64,000 nt of DNA from Variovorax sp. SG517. GTDB taxonomy: Bacteria > Pseudomonadota > Gammaproteobacteria > Burkholderiales > Burkholderiaceae_C. The notes under the pieces were generated by a model. It was not told the origin of the DNA and did no database searches. It worked only from the letters and a program-made list of their open reading frames with translations. Each line of letters begins with the position of its first letter. Position 1 is the first letter of the stretch. Below are positions 1 to 7,876 of this stretch, one piece after another. The translations under genes and the position numbers were made by a program. The stretch lies in assembly GCF_013376045.1 (NCBI RefSeq), contig NZ_JABMJG010000008.1:124001-188000 (forward strand), read 5' to 3'.

Positions 1-383
1 CCGACATCGCCGAACCGGTCGGGGCGACGGTACTGGAAGTCGCACGCACCCTCGAAGCGAAGAAGAAGGTCAACTTCGCATCGAGCCTGCGCCTGTCGGA
101 CGGCTCTACCCAGTTCACCTACGAGGAAGACGTACAGGGCAGCGCGCAGAAGGGCCAGCTCAAGGTGCCCGAGGTGTTCGTACTCGCGATCCCAGTGTTC
201 GAGAACGGTGACCTGTGGCGGGTGGAAGCGCAGCTGCGCTACCGCATCGCCGACGGCGGCAAGCTGACCATCTGGTACGAGCTGGTGCGCCCGCACAAGG
301 TCATCGAGGCCGCCGTGAAGGAGCTGCGCACCACGATCGCCACCGAAACCGGCCTGCCCATCCTGGTCGGCTCTCCGAGCTGA
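1..383 (+). CDS. DUF2303 (YfdQ-like) phage protein, C-terminal part
   Basis: Partial gene: the reading frame is open from the first complete codon at position 3 and the start lies upstream of the window. The visible 126 residues end in a segment with YRIADGGKLTIWYELVRPHK followed by an ETGLP-type tail, which resembles the C-terminus of DUF2303 proteins found in tailed-phage early regions. Their function is unknown. It is followed after 49 bp by a small cysteine-rich gene on the same strand. The family call is from memory of the C-terminal pattern and is moderate. Confidence 0.55.
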   Translation, partial: DIAEPVGATVLEVARTLEAKKKVNFASSLRLSDGSTQFTYEEDVQGSAQKGQLKVPEVFVLAIPVFENGDLWRVEAQLRYRIADGGKLTIWYELVRPHKVIEAAVKELRTTIATETGLPILVGSPS

Positions 384-432
384 TCCCCTGCCCGCGCCCT
401 CGCGGCGCGGGCATCTGCACCGAGCGAGACAA

Positions 433-732
433 ATGAGCCAGAACGGCCCCCGCACCTTCAGCCTCTGCATGAACGTCGAAGGCTTCATGCGGAACAACCG
501 CTACCCGCGCGGCTACGACATCTTCCAGAACGACGACGGCACACCGCTGACGCCGGCCGAAGCCCTGACGTTCCTGATGACCGAGAAGGCCAAGGGCCAC
601 AAAGTCATTCCCTGCTCCAGCGAGTGCAGCAACCCCTGCAAGCACGCCGGTGCTGGCTGCACCGGCTTCGACTACTCCGGCGGAGGCTGTCCGGGCCGCT
701 GCACTACGCCCTCCGGTGAGGTACCTGTATGA
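433..732 (+). CDS. Small cysteine-rich protein of unknown function
   Basis: 99 residues, not recognised. The N-terminal two thirds are ordinary soluble sequence. The C-terminal third carries six cysteines in about 30 residues (CSSEC, NPC, GAGC, GGGC, GRC), which could bind a metal or form disulfides. No signal peptide is visible, so metal binding in the cytoplasm is the simpler guess. The stop codon overlaps the next start in an ATGA junction, so the two are probably translated together. Belongs to the integrated element. Confidence 0.6.
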   Translation: MSQNGPRTFSLCMNVEGFMRNNRYPRGYDIFQNDDGTPLTPAEALTFLMTEKAKGHKVIPCSSECSNPCKHAGAGCTGFDYSGGGCPGRCTTPSGEVPV

Positions 733-1055
733 ATGAGCGCAGCAACCGCATCGAGGTGCGCAACCCGCTGCTCGCAGAGCCCAACCTGATGAAAGAGTGG
801 CTCGAACTGCGCTCCAGCCATCCAGAGGCCGCGGCTGCGCTCCAGCGAATGCTGATGCGGCTCAGCAAGTCTTGGCGTATCAAAGCCCAGCAGACCTGGG
901 AGCGCCACAAGGCTCCGATGGCTCGCTATCAGCGCCGCAACGCGGACATCGCGTTGGATCTGGCCGTCACGTTGAAGGCCGCTGGGGTCTACGCGCGACA
1001 TCTCGCCTCTGCTGCGAATCACTCACCTGTTCCCTCGGAGAATTCTCATGGCTAA
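729..1055 (+). CDS. Hypothetical island protein
   Basis: 108 residues, not recognised. It is rich in Arg, Leu and Ala and mostly helical in appearance, with no membrane segment or signal peptide. It starts in an ATGA overlap with the upstream gene and its last 8 bp overlap the next gene, so it sits in the middle of a tightly packed, probably polycistronic set typical of phage early regions. Confidence 0.55.
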   Translation: MNERSNRIEVRNPLLAEPNLMKEWLELRSSHPEAAAALQRMLMRLSKSWRIKAQQTWERHKAPMARYQRRNADIALDLAVTLKAAGVYARHLASAANHSPVPSENSHG

Positions 1056-1803
1056 CACCACCTGTACCAAGCCGCCGGCCGGCTGGCACTGCACCCTCGC
1101 GGAGGGCCACGAGGGGCCTTGCGCGGCCTCGCCAAAGCCGGAGTGGCCGCAGCTCGAGAAGATCATCGACGCCCACGTCGACGGCTACGAGCTGCACGGC
1201 GAGAACGCGGCGGGCTTCGACGTTCGCTACGACCCTACCGAGCACGAGCGCTTTCTGATCCGCGATGCCATCGCCGGCCTGTTCGCCGACCCCGACTGGG
1301 CGGCGGCGTGGGGCCGGCACGTCAACGAGATCGTCGCGGCCCGAAACGCCGAGCAGCAGCCGCTTTTCTGGTACCGGCCGTGCCGCGGCGGTCTCTACGA
1401 GGGTCCGCATCACACAAACTCGGCCGAAGGCAAATTGCTGCGCGCCGAGAAGTCCAGCGAATGGAAGCCGCTCTACACCGCCCCCTCCGTTCCCTGCGCC
1501 CCAGCCGCTGTTGAGGCGAACGAGCAAAGAGCCAAGTGTCCCGACTGCAATGGCAGCGGCGTCGATGGCGATGTAGACGACTACGGCCGGACCATCGATA
1601 TTGCGTGCGGCGCTTGCGATGGAACTGGCCGCGCTTGCAACGGTCGGCAGGCGGCCATTGAGCGAGTAGCGCGGGTCTTTCAGAAGTCCGTGATTGGGAT
1701 TGTGCCCGCGGACTACGCCACTGGCTACACCGAAGCGCTTGAACATGTGCGTCGTGCCCTCGCCTCCTCGCCCTCCAGCGCCCCAGCCAAGAGCGACACG
1801 TGA
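1048..1803 (+). CDS. Hypothetical phage-type protein with a DnaJ-like zinc-ribbon motif
   Basis: 251 residues. Near the C-terminus it has CPDCNGSG, and about 25 residues later CGACDGTG. This CxxCxGxG pair is a zinc-binding pattern shared with DnaJ central domains and found in many small phage proteins. No J domain is present, so it is not a chaperone homologue. An earlier segment (GWHCTLAEGHEGPC) is another possible metal-binding knuckle. The ATG at 1048 has an upstream CGGAGAA ribosome-binding site and overlaps the previous gene by 8 bp. Role unknown. Confidence 0.6.
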   Translation: MANTTCTKPPAGWHCTLAEGHEGPCAASPKPEWPQLEKIIDAHVDGYELHGENAAGFDVRYDPTEHERFLIRDAIAGLFADPDWAAAWGRHVNEIVAARNAEQQPLFWYRPCRGGLYEGPHHTNSAEGKLLRAEKSSEWKPLYTAPSVPCAPAAVEANEQRAKCPDCNGSGVDGDVDDYGRTIDIACGACDGTGRACNGRQAAIERVARVFQKSVIGIVPADYATGYTEALEHVRRALASSPSSAPAKSDT

Positions 1804-1808
1804 AGAGA

Positions 1809-2051
1809 TCAGTCCTCTTCGAGGTCGAATTCCATCTGGGCCTGGCGGATCACCCGCGCGACAGCAGGGGTGTGAAGGTCACGGTTTCGCAGAATCGGCA
1901 CCGTCCAGTTGGCGCCGCCCTCTCCCCCGTCCATCCACCGCACGCCGGCCAGGTGCACGTCAGTGACCTGGCCGGCCATGCCGGGAAGCGCTTCAATGCG
2001 TTCGATCAGGATCTGCTGGAGCTGGCGCGCCGTGCGCGTTGCCTTGCTCAC
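1809..2051 (-). CDS. Hypothetical island protein
   Basis: 80 residues, not recognised. The start is GTG at 2051, in a GTGA overlap with the stop of the upstream minus-strand gene. The tail is acidic (EFDLEED) and the N-terminus basic (SKATRTARQ). It ends 5 bp from the convergent plus-strand gene. The overlap with its neighbour is the main reason to accept it. Confidence 0.5.
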   Translation of the reverse strand: MSKATRTARQLQQILIERIEALPGMAGQVTDVHLAGVRWMDGGEGGANWTVPILRNRDLHTPAVARVIRQAQMEFDLEED

Positions 2052-2296
2052 GGACGAGGGCTCTCCCCCGCTTCGTCGTCTAGCTCCTCAGGGGCCTCCG
2101 CGATGCGAGCCGCTTCCTCCCGGTCGAAGAGAGCTTCAGCTTTCCGCCGGCGAATAGCCCGAACCGCTGCCACAAGAGCGTCTTTTGACGCGGTAGCGCC
2201 CAGCGTCGCGATAGCTTGTTCCGCTTCAGCGATCTCGCACTCCACGTGCTGCATCAGCTCGCCAGCGGTCCAGGTCTTGACGTTCGATCCTGACAT
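2048..2296 (-). CDS. Hypothetical small helical island protein
   Basis: 82 residues, not recognised. The start chosen is the ATG at 2296 because a strong GAAGGAG site lies just upstream on the minus strand; the frame stays open further upstream to 2383 but that would run into the divergent gene. The sequence is Glu/Ala/Arg rich and probably forms a helical hairpin. It forms a two-gene unit with the downstream 80-residue gene. Confidence 0.55.
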   Translation of the reverse strand: MSGSNVKTWTAGELMQHVECEIAEAEQAIATLGATASKDALVAAVRAIRRRKAEALFDREEAARIAEAPEELDDEAGESPRP

Positions 2297-2324
2297 TTCT
2301 TCTCCTTCGTAGGCCACAACAAGT

Positions 2325-2576
2325 ATGCCCTCCGCAGCCAATGAACCACTCGAGCTCACCGCTGATGAGCTGAAGCGCCTCACAAGGCGCAGTCGGTACG
2401 CCGCCCAGGCGCGCGTGCTTGAGCACCTCGGGATTCCACATCACCGGCACCCCATCGACGGCATGGCCATCGTCAGCCGCGACGCCGCGCGCGCGGCCCT
2501 GGCCAAGGCCACCAACCAGCCCGGCGACGGCCGGGAAGAAGCATCAAACGGACTGAACTGGAGTAAGAGGGCATGA
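2325..2576 (+). CDS. DUF4224 domain protein, integrase partner
   Basis: 83 residues. The core LTADELKRLTRRSRYAAQ, then LEHLGIP and a VSRDA segment matches DUF4224, a small helix-turn-helix-like domain typically encoded immediately upstream of phage and island integrases. It may act as an excisionase or directionality factor, but that is inference. The stop overlaps the integrase start in an ATGA junction, so the two are made from one message. Confidence 0.75.
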   Translation: MPSAANEPLELTADELKRLTRRSRYAAQARVLEHLGIPHHRHPIDGMAIVSRDAARAALAKATNQPGDGREEASNGLNWSKRA

Positions 2577-3601
2577 GGCAGCGTGATCGGCAGTCGCAAA
2601 TGGGGTTGCTGCCCCGAATGGAAGCTCGTCCTCGCAAAGACGGAGGCTTCACATATCGCTTCCATCCGATCGAGGGCAAGCCGATCAATCTCGGCCGAGA
2701 CAAGGGCGCCGCGATTCAAAAAGTGTTGGACATGAGCAACAAGGCGACAGACCAGGGCCAGTTCGCACGCCTATGGCGCCTTTACCAGGAGCGGCCCGAC
2801 TTCAAACGTCTGGCCGACAGCACGAAGGATCAATACCGCGACAACTGGAAGGAGCTGGAAAAAGTCTTCGCCAAGGGGGTGGTTGCTTCCACGAAGCCGA
2901 AAGACATTGCCCGCTACCTGCGCGTCGAGCGCGCCAACGCCCCTGTGGTCGCAAACCGTGAGGTGGCCTTGTTGTCGAACCTGTTCAACCTCGCAGTCGA
3001 GCTCGGTGAGATCGACCGCAATCCCTGCAAGGACGTGCGCCGAAATCCCGAGGAATCGCGCGACCGTCTGGTGGAGGCAAAAGAGTTGGATGCCTTCGTT
3101 GCATGGGCGCTACAGCAAGGGCCCAGCAACGTTGTCCTGGTGAGCATGGCGCAATTCGCCGCGCTTACTGGAAATCGGCGAGCAGAGTTTTTAAAGCTTC
3201 ACTGGCCGCAGGTCGACGAGGAAATTATTCGGCTGCAGCGCGCGAAGCAGCGAGGGAAGAAATCGAAGCGCGAACTAATTGGGGTGAGCGCCGCCTTGCA
3301 AGAGGTGCTCGACCGGATGAAGGCGATGGAAGGTTATTCGCCAATGGGCGCGGTGTTCCGCGCGCCGCGCACCAACAATGCCTATTCGGAGCCGGGCTTT
3401 AAGGCCATGTGGCAGCGCCTAATGCAAAAAGCGCTCGACGCAAGGGTAATTGCGGAGCGCTTCACGTTTCATGACCTGCGCGGCCACTACACAACGTATT
3501 TCAAATTGAAGTTTGGCGAACTGCCCGAATTGCACGCTGATCCGAAGACCACGGCTGGGGTATATGAGCGGAGCCGGGAGGTGCGCCGGAAGTCCCTTTG
3601 A
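2573..3601 (+). CDS. Tyrosine recombinase (phage-type integrase)
   Basis: 342 residues. An N-terminal arm-binding and core-binding half (about 1-165) precedes the catalytic domain. Catalytic residues that can be placed are Arg202 in TGNRRAEF, a lysine in the AKQRGKKSK strand, His300 and Arg303 in FHDLRGHY, His321 in LHADPKTT and the nucleophile Tyr331 in VYERS. The spacing from His300 to His321 is several residues shorter than usual and the common LGH is replaced by ELH. It should integrate and excise the element at the neighbouring tRNA-His gene. It is translationally coupled to the DUF4224 gene. Confidence 0.9.
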   Translation: MRQRDRQSQMGLLPRMEARPRKDGGFTYRFHPIEGKPINLGRDKGAAIQKVLDMSNKATDQGQFARLWRLYQERPDFKRLADSTKDQYRDNWKELEKVFAKGVVASTKPKDIARYLRVERANAPVVANREVALLSNLFNLAVELGEIDRNPCKDVRRNPEESRDRLVEAKELDAFVAWALQQGPSNVVLVSMAQFAALTGNRRAEFLKLHWPQVDEEIIRLQRAKQRGKKSKRELIGVSAALQEVLDRMKAMEGYSPMGAVFRAPRTNNAYSEPGFKAMWQRLMQKALDARVIAERFTFHDLRGHYTTYFKLKFGELPELHADPKTTAGVYERSREVRRKSL

Positions 3602-3621
3602 ATTCCCATTTTGGGAATTTT
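3601..3621 (+). terminator. Possible terminator hairpin after the integrase
   Basis: AATTCCCA (3601-3608) pairs perfectly with TGGGAATT (3612-3619) around a TTT loop, and two further T follow. The first arm includes the last base of the integrase stop codon. A second inverted repeat, TGCTATC / GATAGCA, lies at 3632-3650 and could instead be a recombinase arm site. The short T run makes the terminator call tentative. Confidence 0.4.
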
Positions 3622-3667
3622 AGGGCCCTCTTGCTATCGTGTTGATAGCAGGATATGGCGAATTAGA

Positions 3668-3744
3668 TGGGGTGGCTGATGGGACTCGAACCCACGACGA
3701 CCAGAATCACAATCTGGGACTCTACCAGCTGAGCTACAGCCACC
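3668..3744 (-). tRNA. tRNA-His (anticodon GTG)
   Basis: Reading the minus strand gives a full cloverleaf: acceptor GTGGCTG pairing with CAGCCAC, the extra G-1 typical of bacterial tRNA-His opposite C73, D-arm GCTCAGCTGGTAGAG, anticodon loop TTGTGAT, and T-arm with GTTCGAGTC. CCA is encoded (3668-3670). The anticodon stem is CCAGA/TCTGG. Its 3' half is the likely attachment site of the integrase encoded 66 bp away; the gene itself is intact. Confidence 0.97.
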
Positions 3745-4040
3745 GCAGAGCCTACGATTGTAGCGTCAAAAATCGCTGTTTTGGTTGGCCGCATCGATCA
3801 AACAGCTCGAAAGCCACATTTCGCCCTGCCAACACCTGGCCGCCCAGCGTCACTGGCGACGTATTTGTAGGACACCAGGCAATGCACACGCCACGAAGTC
3901 AGGCACAAATTCCCGCGCGCCCGCTCGATGTTCGCAGCCTTCGCTGACACGCGCATCGCTCCGCTATCATGAATGCGCCCTGCACAGACGGGGCGTGGCT
4001 TCCGGCCAACTCCCCCTTCACCACACCAAAGGAATTCTTC
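3745..4040. other. Intergenic region between tRNA-His and the GlsB-type gene
   Basis: No convincing gene. On the minus strand a TACAAT -10-like box lies at 3757-3762, correctly placed for tRNA-His but without a good -35. On the plus strand the region should hold the promoter for the small membrane protein gene at 4041, but no clear box stands out. Confidence 0.4.
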
Positions 4041-4289
4041 ATGAGCATCGTCTGGACCATCCTGATCGGGTTCGTCGTAGGTCTTGTGGCACGGGCGGTC
4101 AAGCCGGGCGACGACTCGGCAGGCTTCATCGTCACCACCCTCATCGGCATCGCAGGCTCGCTGATCGTCACGTACGTCGGCCAGTCGCTGGGCTGGTACA
4201 CCGCCGGACAGGGCGCGGGCTTCATCGCCTCGGTGCTGGGCGCGATCGTGCTGTTCTTCGTCTACGGCCTGATCAAGCGCAAGAGCTGA
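4041..4289 (+). CDS. GlsB/YeaQ/YmgE family small membrane protein
   Basis: 82 residues with three hydrophobic stretches and the glycine-rich pattern of the transglycosylase-associated / YeaQ family (GFVVGLVARAVKPGDD near the N-terminus, IGIAGSLI in the middle, a basic KRKS tail). These are inner-membrane proteins of stationary phase and general stress with no known biochemical activity. The ATG at 4041 is chosen because AAAGGAA lies just upstream; the frame also contains an upstream ATG at 3969 that adds no family sequence. Confidence 0.85.
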   Translation: MSIVWTILIGFVVGLVARAVKPGDDSAGFIVTTLIGIAGSLIVTYVGQSLGWYTAGQGAGFIASVLGAIVLFFVYGLIKRKS

Positions 4290-4339
4290 TCGAAATAGAA
4301 GAATAGAGAAAAGGCCGTGCCGCGTGCCGCTGCGCGCAC

Positions 4340-4687
4340 ATGGCCGCTGCTGTGATGCCCCGCAAGGCACGCGCCAAGCATCATGTCTATGTGGTCGAGC
4401 TGGACGACCGCGTATGGAACAACGGCCGCTTCAGGCGCGCCAACCCCGACTACCAGCTCGGCAAGCCTTTCGTCTATGTCGGCATGACCGGCCTGGACCC
4501 CGACATTCGTTTCGACAAGCACAAGGCCGGCATCCAGGCCAACAGCTTCGTGCAGGAGTTCGGCCTGCGGCTGCTGCCCGCACTCTACGAACGCTACAAC
4601 CCCATGACCTACGAGGACGCGCGCCTGATGGAGGTCGACCTCGGCATCGCGCTGCGCAAGGCCGGCTACGGCGTCTGGCAGGCCTGA
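4340..4687 (+). CDS. GIY-YIG-like nuclease-superfamily protein
   Basis: 115 residues. The patterns HHVYVVELD and FVYVGMTGLDPDIRFDKHKAG resemble the two-strand core of GIY-YIG endonuclease relatives (an H/YVYV strand, then YVGMT, then R and H on the following helix). The canonical GIY triplet itself is absent and the insert between the strands is long, so catalysis is uncertain. No good ribosome-binding site is seen before 4340; an internal ATG at 4355 is an equally possible start. Confidence 0.55.
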   Translation: MAAAVMPRKARAKHHVYVVELDDRVWNNGRFRRANPDYQLGKPFVYVGMTGLDPDIRFDKHKAGIQANSFVQEFGLRLLPALYERYNPMTYEDARLMEVDLGIALRKAGYGVWQA

Positions 4688-4709
4688 CGCCGGATGCCGC
4701 CGTCTTTCT

Positions 4710-5384
4710 TCAGGAGTAGGTGATCCAGTCCTCGTAGGCCGGACCGTCCAGGTGCGGCAGCGTGTTGTACGTCACGAGCATGTGCCGCTTGGGCGTGAAG
4801 GCGAACTCGGTCACCGATGTGTTGCGGATGCGCAGGTTGAGCTCGATCGTCGTCTCGGCGCTCGTGCCGAGCACATGCCCCACCGCCGTGCTGATGGGCC
4901 CTCCGCTGGACACCACCAGTACCTTCGCGCCGTGATGCCTGTCTCGCACATGGTCCAGCGCCGTCGTCACTCCGGCCAGAAAGTCGACGTAGCTCGGCAT
5001 TCCCGCCGGCGCCGTCTTTCCCTGCATCCAGGCGCCCAGTCCTTCGCGCAGCAAGCGGAAGTGGTGCCTGTACATCTCGGGTGAATCGGGCTTCTCCAGC
5101 TTGCCCTGGTGGATGGTGGCAATGACCGCCTCGCTGTCGTACTCGTTGAGCCCGGGCCACGGCAGCACGTCGTCGCGTTCGAGACCGAGCCCCTTGGCGA
5201 TGCCTTCCCAGGTCTGCCGATGGCGCTTCAGCGTGCCGGTGATGACGGCATCGAACTTCATGCCGCGCTCGCGCCAGTACTCGCCGAGGCGAACGGACTG
5301 GCGGTGTCCGAGTTCGCTCAGGTTGTCATAGTCGGCGGCACCGAAGCTGGCCTGCCCGTGGCGCACGAGGTAGAGGGTTCCCAT
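4710..5384 (-). CDS. Histidine phosphatase family protein
   Basis: 224 residues. The N-terminal LYLVRHGQASF carries the RHG catalytic motif of the phosphoglycerate-mutase / acid-phosphatase superfamily, with GTLKRHRQT as the second arginine region and VVSSGGPIST placing the later histidine-loop region, although here the usual SHG is SGG. The substrate cannot be read from sequence. It lies downstream of ppiD but is separated from it by a strong terminator, so it needs its own promoter. Confidence 0.85.
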   Translation of the reverse strand: MGTLYLVRHGQASFGAADYDNLSELGHRQSVRLGEYWRERGMKFDAVITGTLKRHRQTWEGIAKGLGLERDDVLPWPGLNEYDSEAVIATIHQGKLEKPDSPEMYRHHFRLLREGLGAWMQGKTAPAGMPSYVDFLAGVTTALDHVRDRHHGAKVLVVSSGGPISTAVGHVLGTSAETTIELNLRIRNTSVTEFAFTPKRHMLVTYNTLPHLDGPAYEDWITYS

Positions 5385-5450
5385 GGGCGGAATTCTGGCA
5401 AGAAGCCAACGCGCAAGTTGTCCCTCGTGCGACCTGCCTGTGCCCCATGA

Positions 5451-5478
5451 AAAAAGCCCGAGCCATCGGCTCGGGCCT
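5451..5478 (-). terminator. Rho-independent terminator of ppiD
   Basis: GCCCGAGCC (5456-5464) pairs with GGCTCGGGC (5468-5476) around ATC. On the minus strand the stem is followed by six T (5450-5455 region). It lies 30 bp after the ppiD stop codon and is a textbook intrinsic terminator. Confidence 0.9.
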
Positions 5479-5507
5479 TGCGTCTGGCGACGTACGGTGC
5501 GTGCGTC

Positions 5508-7421
5508 TCAGCGCGCAGCGGGAGGCAGCGTCTCCGCAGGCTTCGGCACCAGGATCTCTGCCTTGAAGCGGTCCTTCAGGAGGGCGTAGTAAGCGGCATC
5601 CTCGGCAGCCGCGATGGACTGGCCGACCTGCGACTGCTCCTGCTTGGCGAGTTCGGCCGGAGGCGGCGTGCGCGGCACGACCTTGGTCACGCGCACCACC
5701 GTGTAGCCCTGGGCGCCCAGGTCCACGCCGACGAGCACGGGCAGCTTGGCGGGGTCGGCACGCAGCGCGGCGTCGATGACCGGCAGCGGCTGCGATTGCA
5801 GGTCGCGACGCGACACCGTCACGGGCGCACCGAAGGTCGCGCCATCGGCCTTCGCGGTCCAGGCAGCGAGCTTGGCCTCGCCTTCGGTCTTGGCCAGCAC
5901 TGCGGCACGCTCCGCAACCAGTTGGGCGCGGATCTTGTCCTTCACGTCGGCCAGCGGCACCGGATGTGCCGGCGAGTACTTCGTCACGCGGCCCGACGCG
6001 AGCTGGCTGGGGCCGACTTCGATCGCCTCGGTGTTCTGCTTGCGTTCGAGGGAGTCGGCAGCGAACAGCGCATTCAGAAAGTTGCGGTTCGCCAGCGGGC
6101 CGGTGGCGCCCGGCGCCGCGGTACGCGCGACGTTGTCGGCTGTCTTGATCGTGAGCTTGAGCTTCTCGGCCGCGGGCTTGAGGCTGTCGGGCGTCTGGTA
6201 GACCGCATCGGTGAAGGTCTCGGCAGCCTTCGCGAATTCCTGCGTCGCCTGCTGCGAGCGCATGTCGTTCTCGATGGTCGCGCGCACCTGCTCGAACGGA
6301 GGCACCACCGCCGGCTTGATGTCGGTCAGGTGGATGATGTGATAGCCGAATTCGGTCTCGACGACGTTGCTGATCTCGCCCTTCTTGAGCGCGAACATCG
6401 CATCCTCGAAAGGCTTGACCATCGCGCCCTTGGTCACGAAGTCGAGGTCGCCGCCCTTCTCCGCCGAACCCGGATCCTGCGAATTCTTGCGAGCAACGTC
6501 GGCGAAGGTATTGGGGGCCTTCTTCACTTCGGCCAGCAGCTGCTCGGCCTTGGCCTTGGCCTTCTCGCGCTCGGCGGCAGGCGCGCTGGCCGGCGCGGTG
6601 ATCAGTATGTGGCTCGCGCGACGCTCTTCCTTGGTGCCGAAGCGCGAGGCGTTCTGCTCGTAGTAGGTCTTGAGGTCTGCCTCGTTCACGACGACGTTCT
6701 TCTTCGCCGCATCGAGGTCGAGCACCAGGTATTCGATGCTGGCCTGCTCGGGCGCCTGGAACTGCGCGGTGTGGTCCTTGTAGTAGGCCTCGATGTCGGC
6801 ATCGCTCACCGTCACCTTCGAGGCAAAGCTGTCGGGAGTGAAGCGGGCGACCTGGATCTCGCGCGTGTCGTAGAAGGCGTTGATGGTGGTGGCGGCCAGA
6901 GCGGGCGGCGTGAAGGCCGTGCTCGAGATGCCCAGCAGCACCTGCTGCGTCGCCATCTCGGCGCGGACGGAGGCTTCGTACTGCTCCGGCGTGCGGCCGG
7001 TCACGCGCTGGAAGGTCTCGCGGTCGAACTTGCCGTCGGGCGTGCGGAAGCTGGCCAGGCCCTGGTCCTGCGCGAAGATGCGCGACAGGCGGTCTTCGGA
7101 CACTGTCATGTTGGCCTTGGCAGCCGCTGCGGCCAGCACGCGGTCGCGCACCATGCGCTCCAGCGTGGCATAGCGCAATGCGTCGGACTCGAGGAGCGTC
7201 GGGTCGACGTTGGGCGACTGCTGGCGGATGCGATCCGTCTCGACGCGGTGCTGCTGATCCCACTCGGGCTTCGTGATGTCATGCCCTTCGACGCGTGCGA
7301 CCTTCTCGTCGCGGCCGAAGCCCTGATAGCGCTCGACACCGAAGAACACGAACGAGGGAATGATCAGCAAGAACAAGAAAATCATCACGACTTTGTTGTA
7401 CTTGCGGAAGGTATCAAACAT
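5508..7421 (-). CDS. ppiD: Periplasmic folding chaperone PpiD (SurA_N plus rotamase domains)
   Basis: 637 residues. One N-terminal transmembrane anchor (VVMIFLFLLIIPSFVFFGV) is followed by a SurA_N-like chaperone region and a parvulin rotamase domain around residues 265-365 (RASHILI, GGDLDFVTKGAMVKPFEDA, EFGYHIIHL). The protein is anchored in the inner membrane and helps newly translocated outer-membrane and periplasmic proteins fold near the Sec translocon. Length matches E. coli PpiD (about 620). It lies downstream of hupB and tRNA-Val on the same strand, an order common in beta- and gammaproteobacteria. Confidence 0.95.
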   Translation of the reverse strand: MFDTFRKYNKVVMIFLFLLIIPSFVFFGVERYQGFGRDEKVARVEGHDITKPEWDQQHRVETDRIRQQSPNVDPTLLESDALRYATLERMVRDRVLAAAAAKANMTVSEDRLSRIFAQDQGLASFRTPDGKFDRETFQRVTGRTPEQYEASVRAEMATQQVLLGISSTAFTPPALAATTINAFYDTREIQVARFTPDSFASKVTVSDADIEAYYKDHTAQFQAPEQASIEYLVLDLDAAKKNVVVNEADLKTYYEQNASRFGTKEERRASHILITAPASAPAAEREKAKAKAEQLLAEVKKAPNTFADVARKNSQDPGSAEKGGDLDFVTKGAMVKPFEDAMFALKKGEISNVVETEFGYHIIHLTDIKPAVVPPFEQVRATIENDMRSQQATQEFAKAAETFTDAVYQTPDSLKPAAEKLKLTIKTADNVARTAAPGATGPLANRNFLNALFAADSLERKQNTEAIEVGPSQLASGRVTKYSPAHPVPLADVKDKIRAQLVAERAAVLAKTEGEAKLAAWTAKADGATFGAPVTVSRRDLQSQPLPVIDAALRADPAKLPVLVGVDLGAQGYTVVRVTKVVPRTPPPAELAKQEQSQVGQSIAAAEDAAYYALLKDRFKAEILVPKPAETLPPAAR

Positions 7422-7462
7422 GCTTGAACACTCTTTTTCGACAGCAGTCGGACGGCAATAAA

Positions 7463-7487
7463 AAAGGCGAACTTGCGGTTCGCCTTT
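7463..7487 (-). terminator. Terminator after tRNA-Val
   Basis: AAAGGCGAAC (7463-7472) pairs with GTTCGCCTTT (7478-7487) around TTGCG, a 10-bp perfect stem. On the minus strand the stem ends in a T-rich stretch. It separates tRNA-Val from ppiD. Confidence 0.85.
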
Positions 7488-7498
7488 GCATCGGGTGG

Positions 7499-7574
7499 TG
7501 GTGGGTGCTGAGGGGCTCGAACCCCCGACCTACGCCTTGTAAGGGCGCCGCTCTACCAACTGAGCTAAGCACCC
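7499..7574 (-). tRNA. tRNA-Val (anticodon TAC)
   Basis: The minus strand reads GGGTGCT acceptor, GCTCAGTTGGTAGAGC D-arm, anticodon loop CTTACAA, a T-arm with GTTCGAGCC, and AGCACCC followed by A and encoded CCA. All four stems pair. It lies only 29 bp after the HU gene stop, with no clear promoter between, so it may be processed from the HU transcript. Confidence 0.97.
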
Positions 7575-7603
7575 CACCGGAAATACTCTCCGAGTCTAAC
7601 GCC

Positions 7604-7876
7604 TCAGTTCAGCGCGTCTTTCAGCGCCTTGCCGGGACGGAACTTCGGAATCTTGGCTGCCTTGATTTTAATCGCGTCGCCCGTGCGGGGATTTCGGCCG
7701 GTGCGGGCCGCGCGTTTGCCTACTGCGAAAGTGCCGAAACCGACGAGCGAAACGGAGCCGCCCTTCTTGAGCGTGGTACGAATGGCGCCGATGGTGGATT
7801 CGAGCGCGCGGGTCGCTGCGGCTTTGGAAATGTCGGCGTTCTTTGCGATGTGCTCAATCAGTTCGGTCTTGTTCAC
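7604..7876 (-). CDS. hupB: HU-type nucleoid DNA-binding protein
   Basis: 90 residues, the standard HU length. The start is GTG at 7876 with AAGGGG upstream. The sequence shows the HU signature in GFGTFAVGKRAARTGRNPRTGD, the DNA-grasping arm, and begins MNKTELIEHIAKNADISK. HU dimers bend and compact DNA non-specifically and affect replication, recombination and transcription. Lys/Ala composition and GR.PRTG fit HU rather than IHF. The next features on the same strand are tRNA-Val and ppiD. Confidence 0.95.
   Translation of the reverse strand: MNKTELIEHIAKNADISKAAATRALESTIGAIRTTLKKGGSVSLVGFGTFAVGKRAARTGRNPRTGDAIKIKAAKIPKFRPGKALKDALN

Larger units (their letters stand above)
1..3667. mobile_element. 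Right end of an integrated prophage or genomic island at tRNA-His
   Basis: The segment carries a DUF2303-type phage protein fragment, short overlapping genes of no recognised cellular function, a DUF4224 protein and a tyrosine integrase whose stop codon lies 66 bp from the CCA end of tRNA-His. Integration into the 3' part of a tRNA gene with the integrase beside it is the standard arrangement for tyrosine-recombinase elements. The left end is outside the window, so size and completeness are unknown. No structural or lysis genes are seen here. The integrase uses more A/T-ending codons (for example near 3181-3240) than the core genes to its right, which supports transfer. Confidence 0.75.

Noticed and set aside
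5326..7263. A second long minus-strand frame inside ppiD
   Set aside because: It is a shifted reading of ppiD with Arg/Ala-rich nonsense sequence; the ppiD frame has clear domains.
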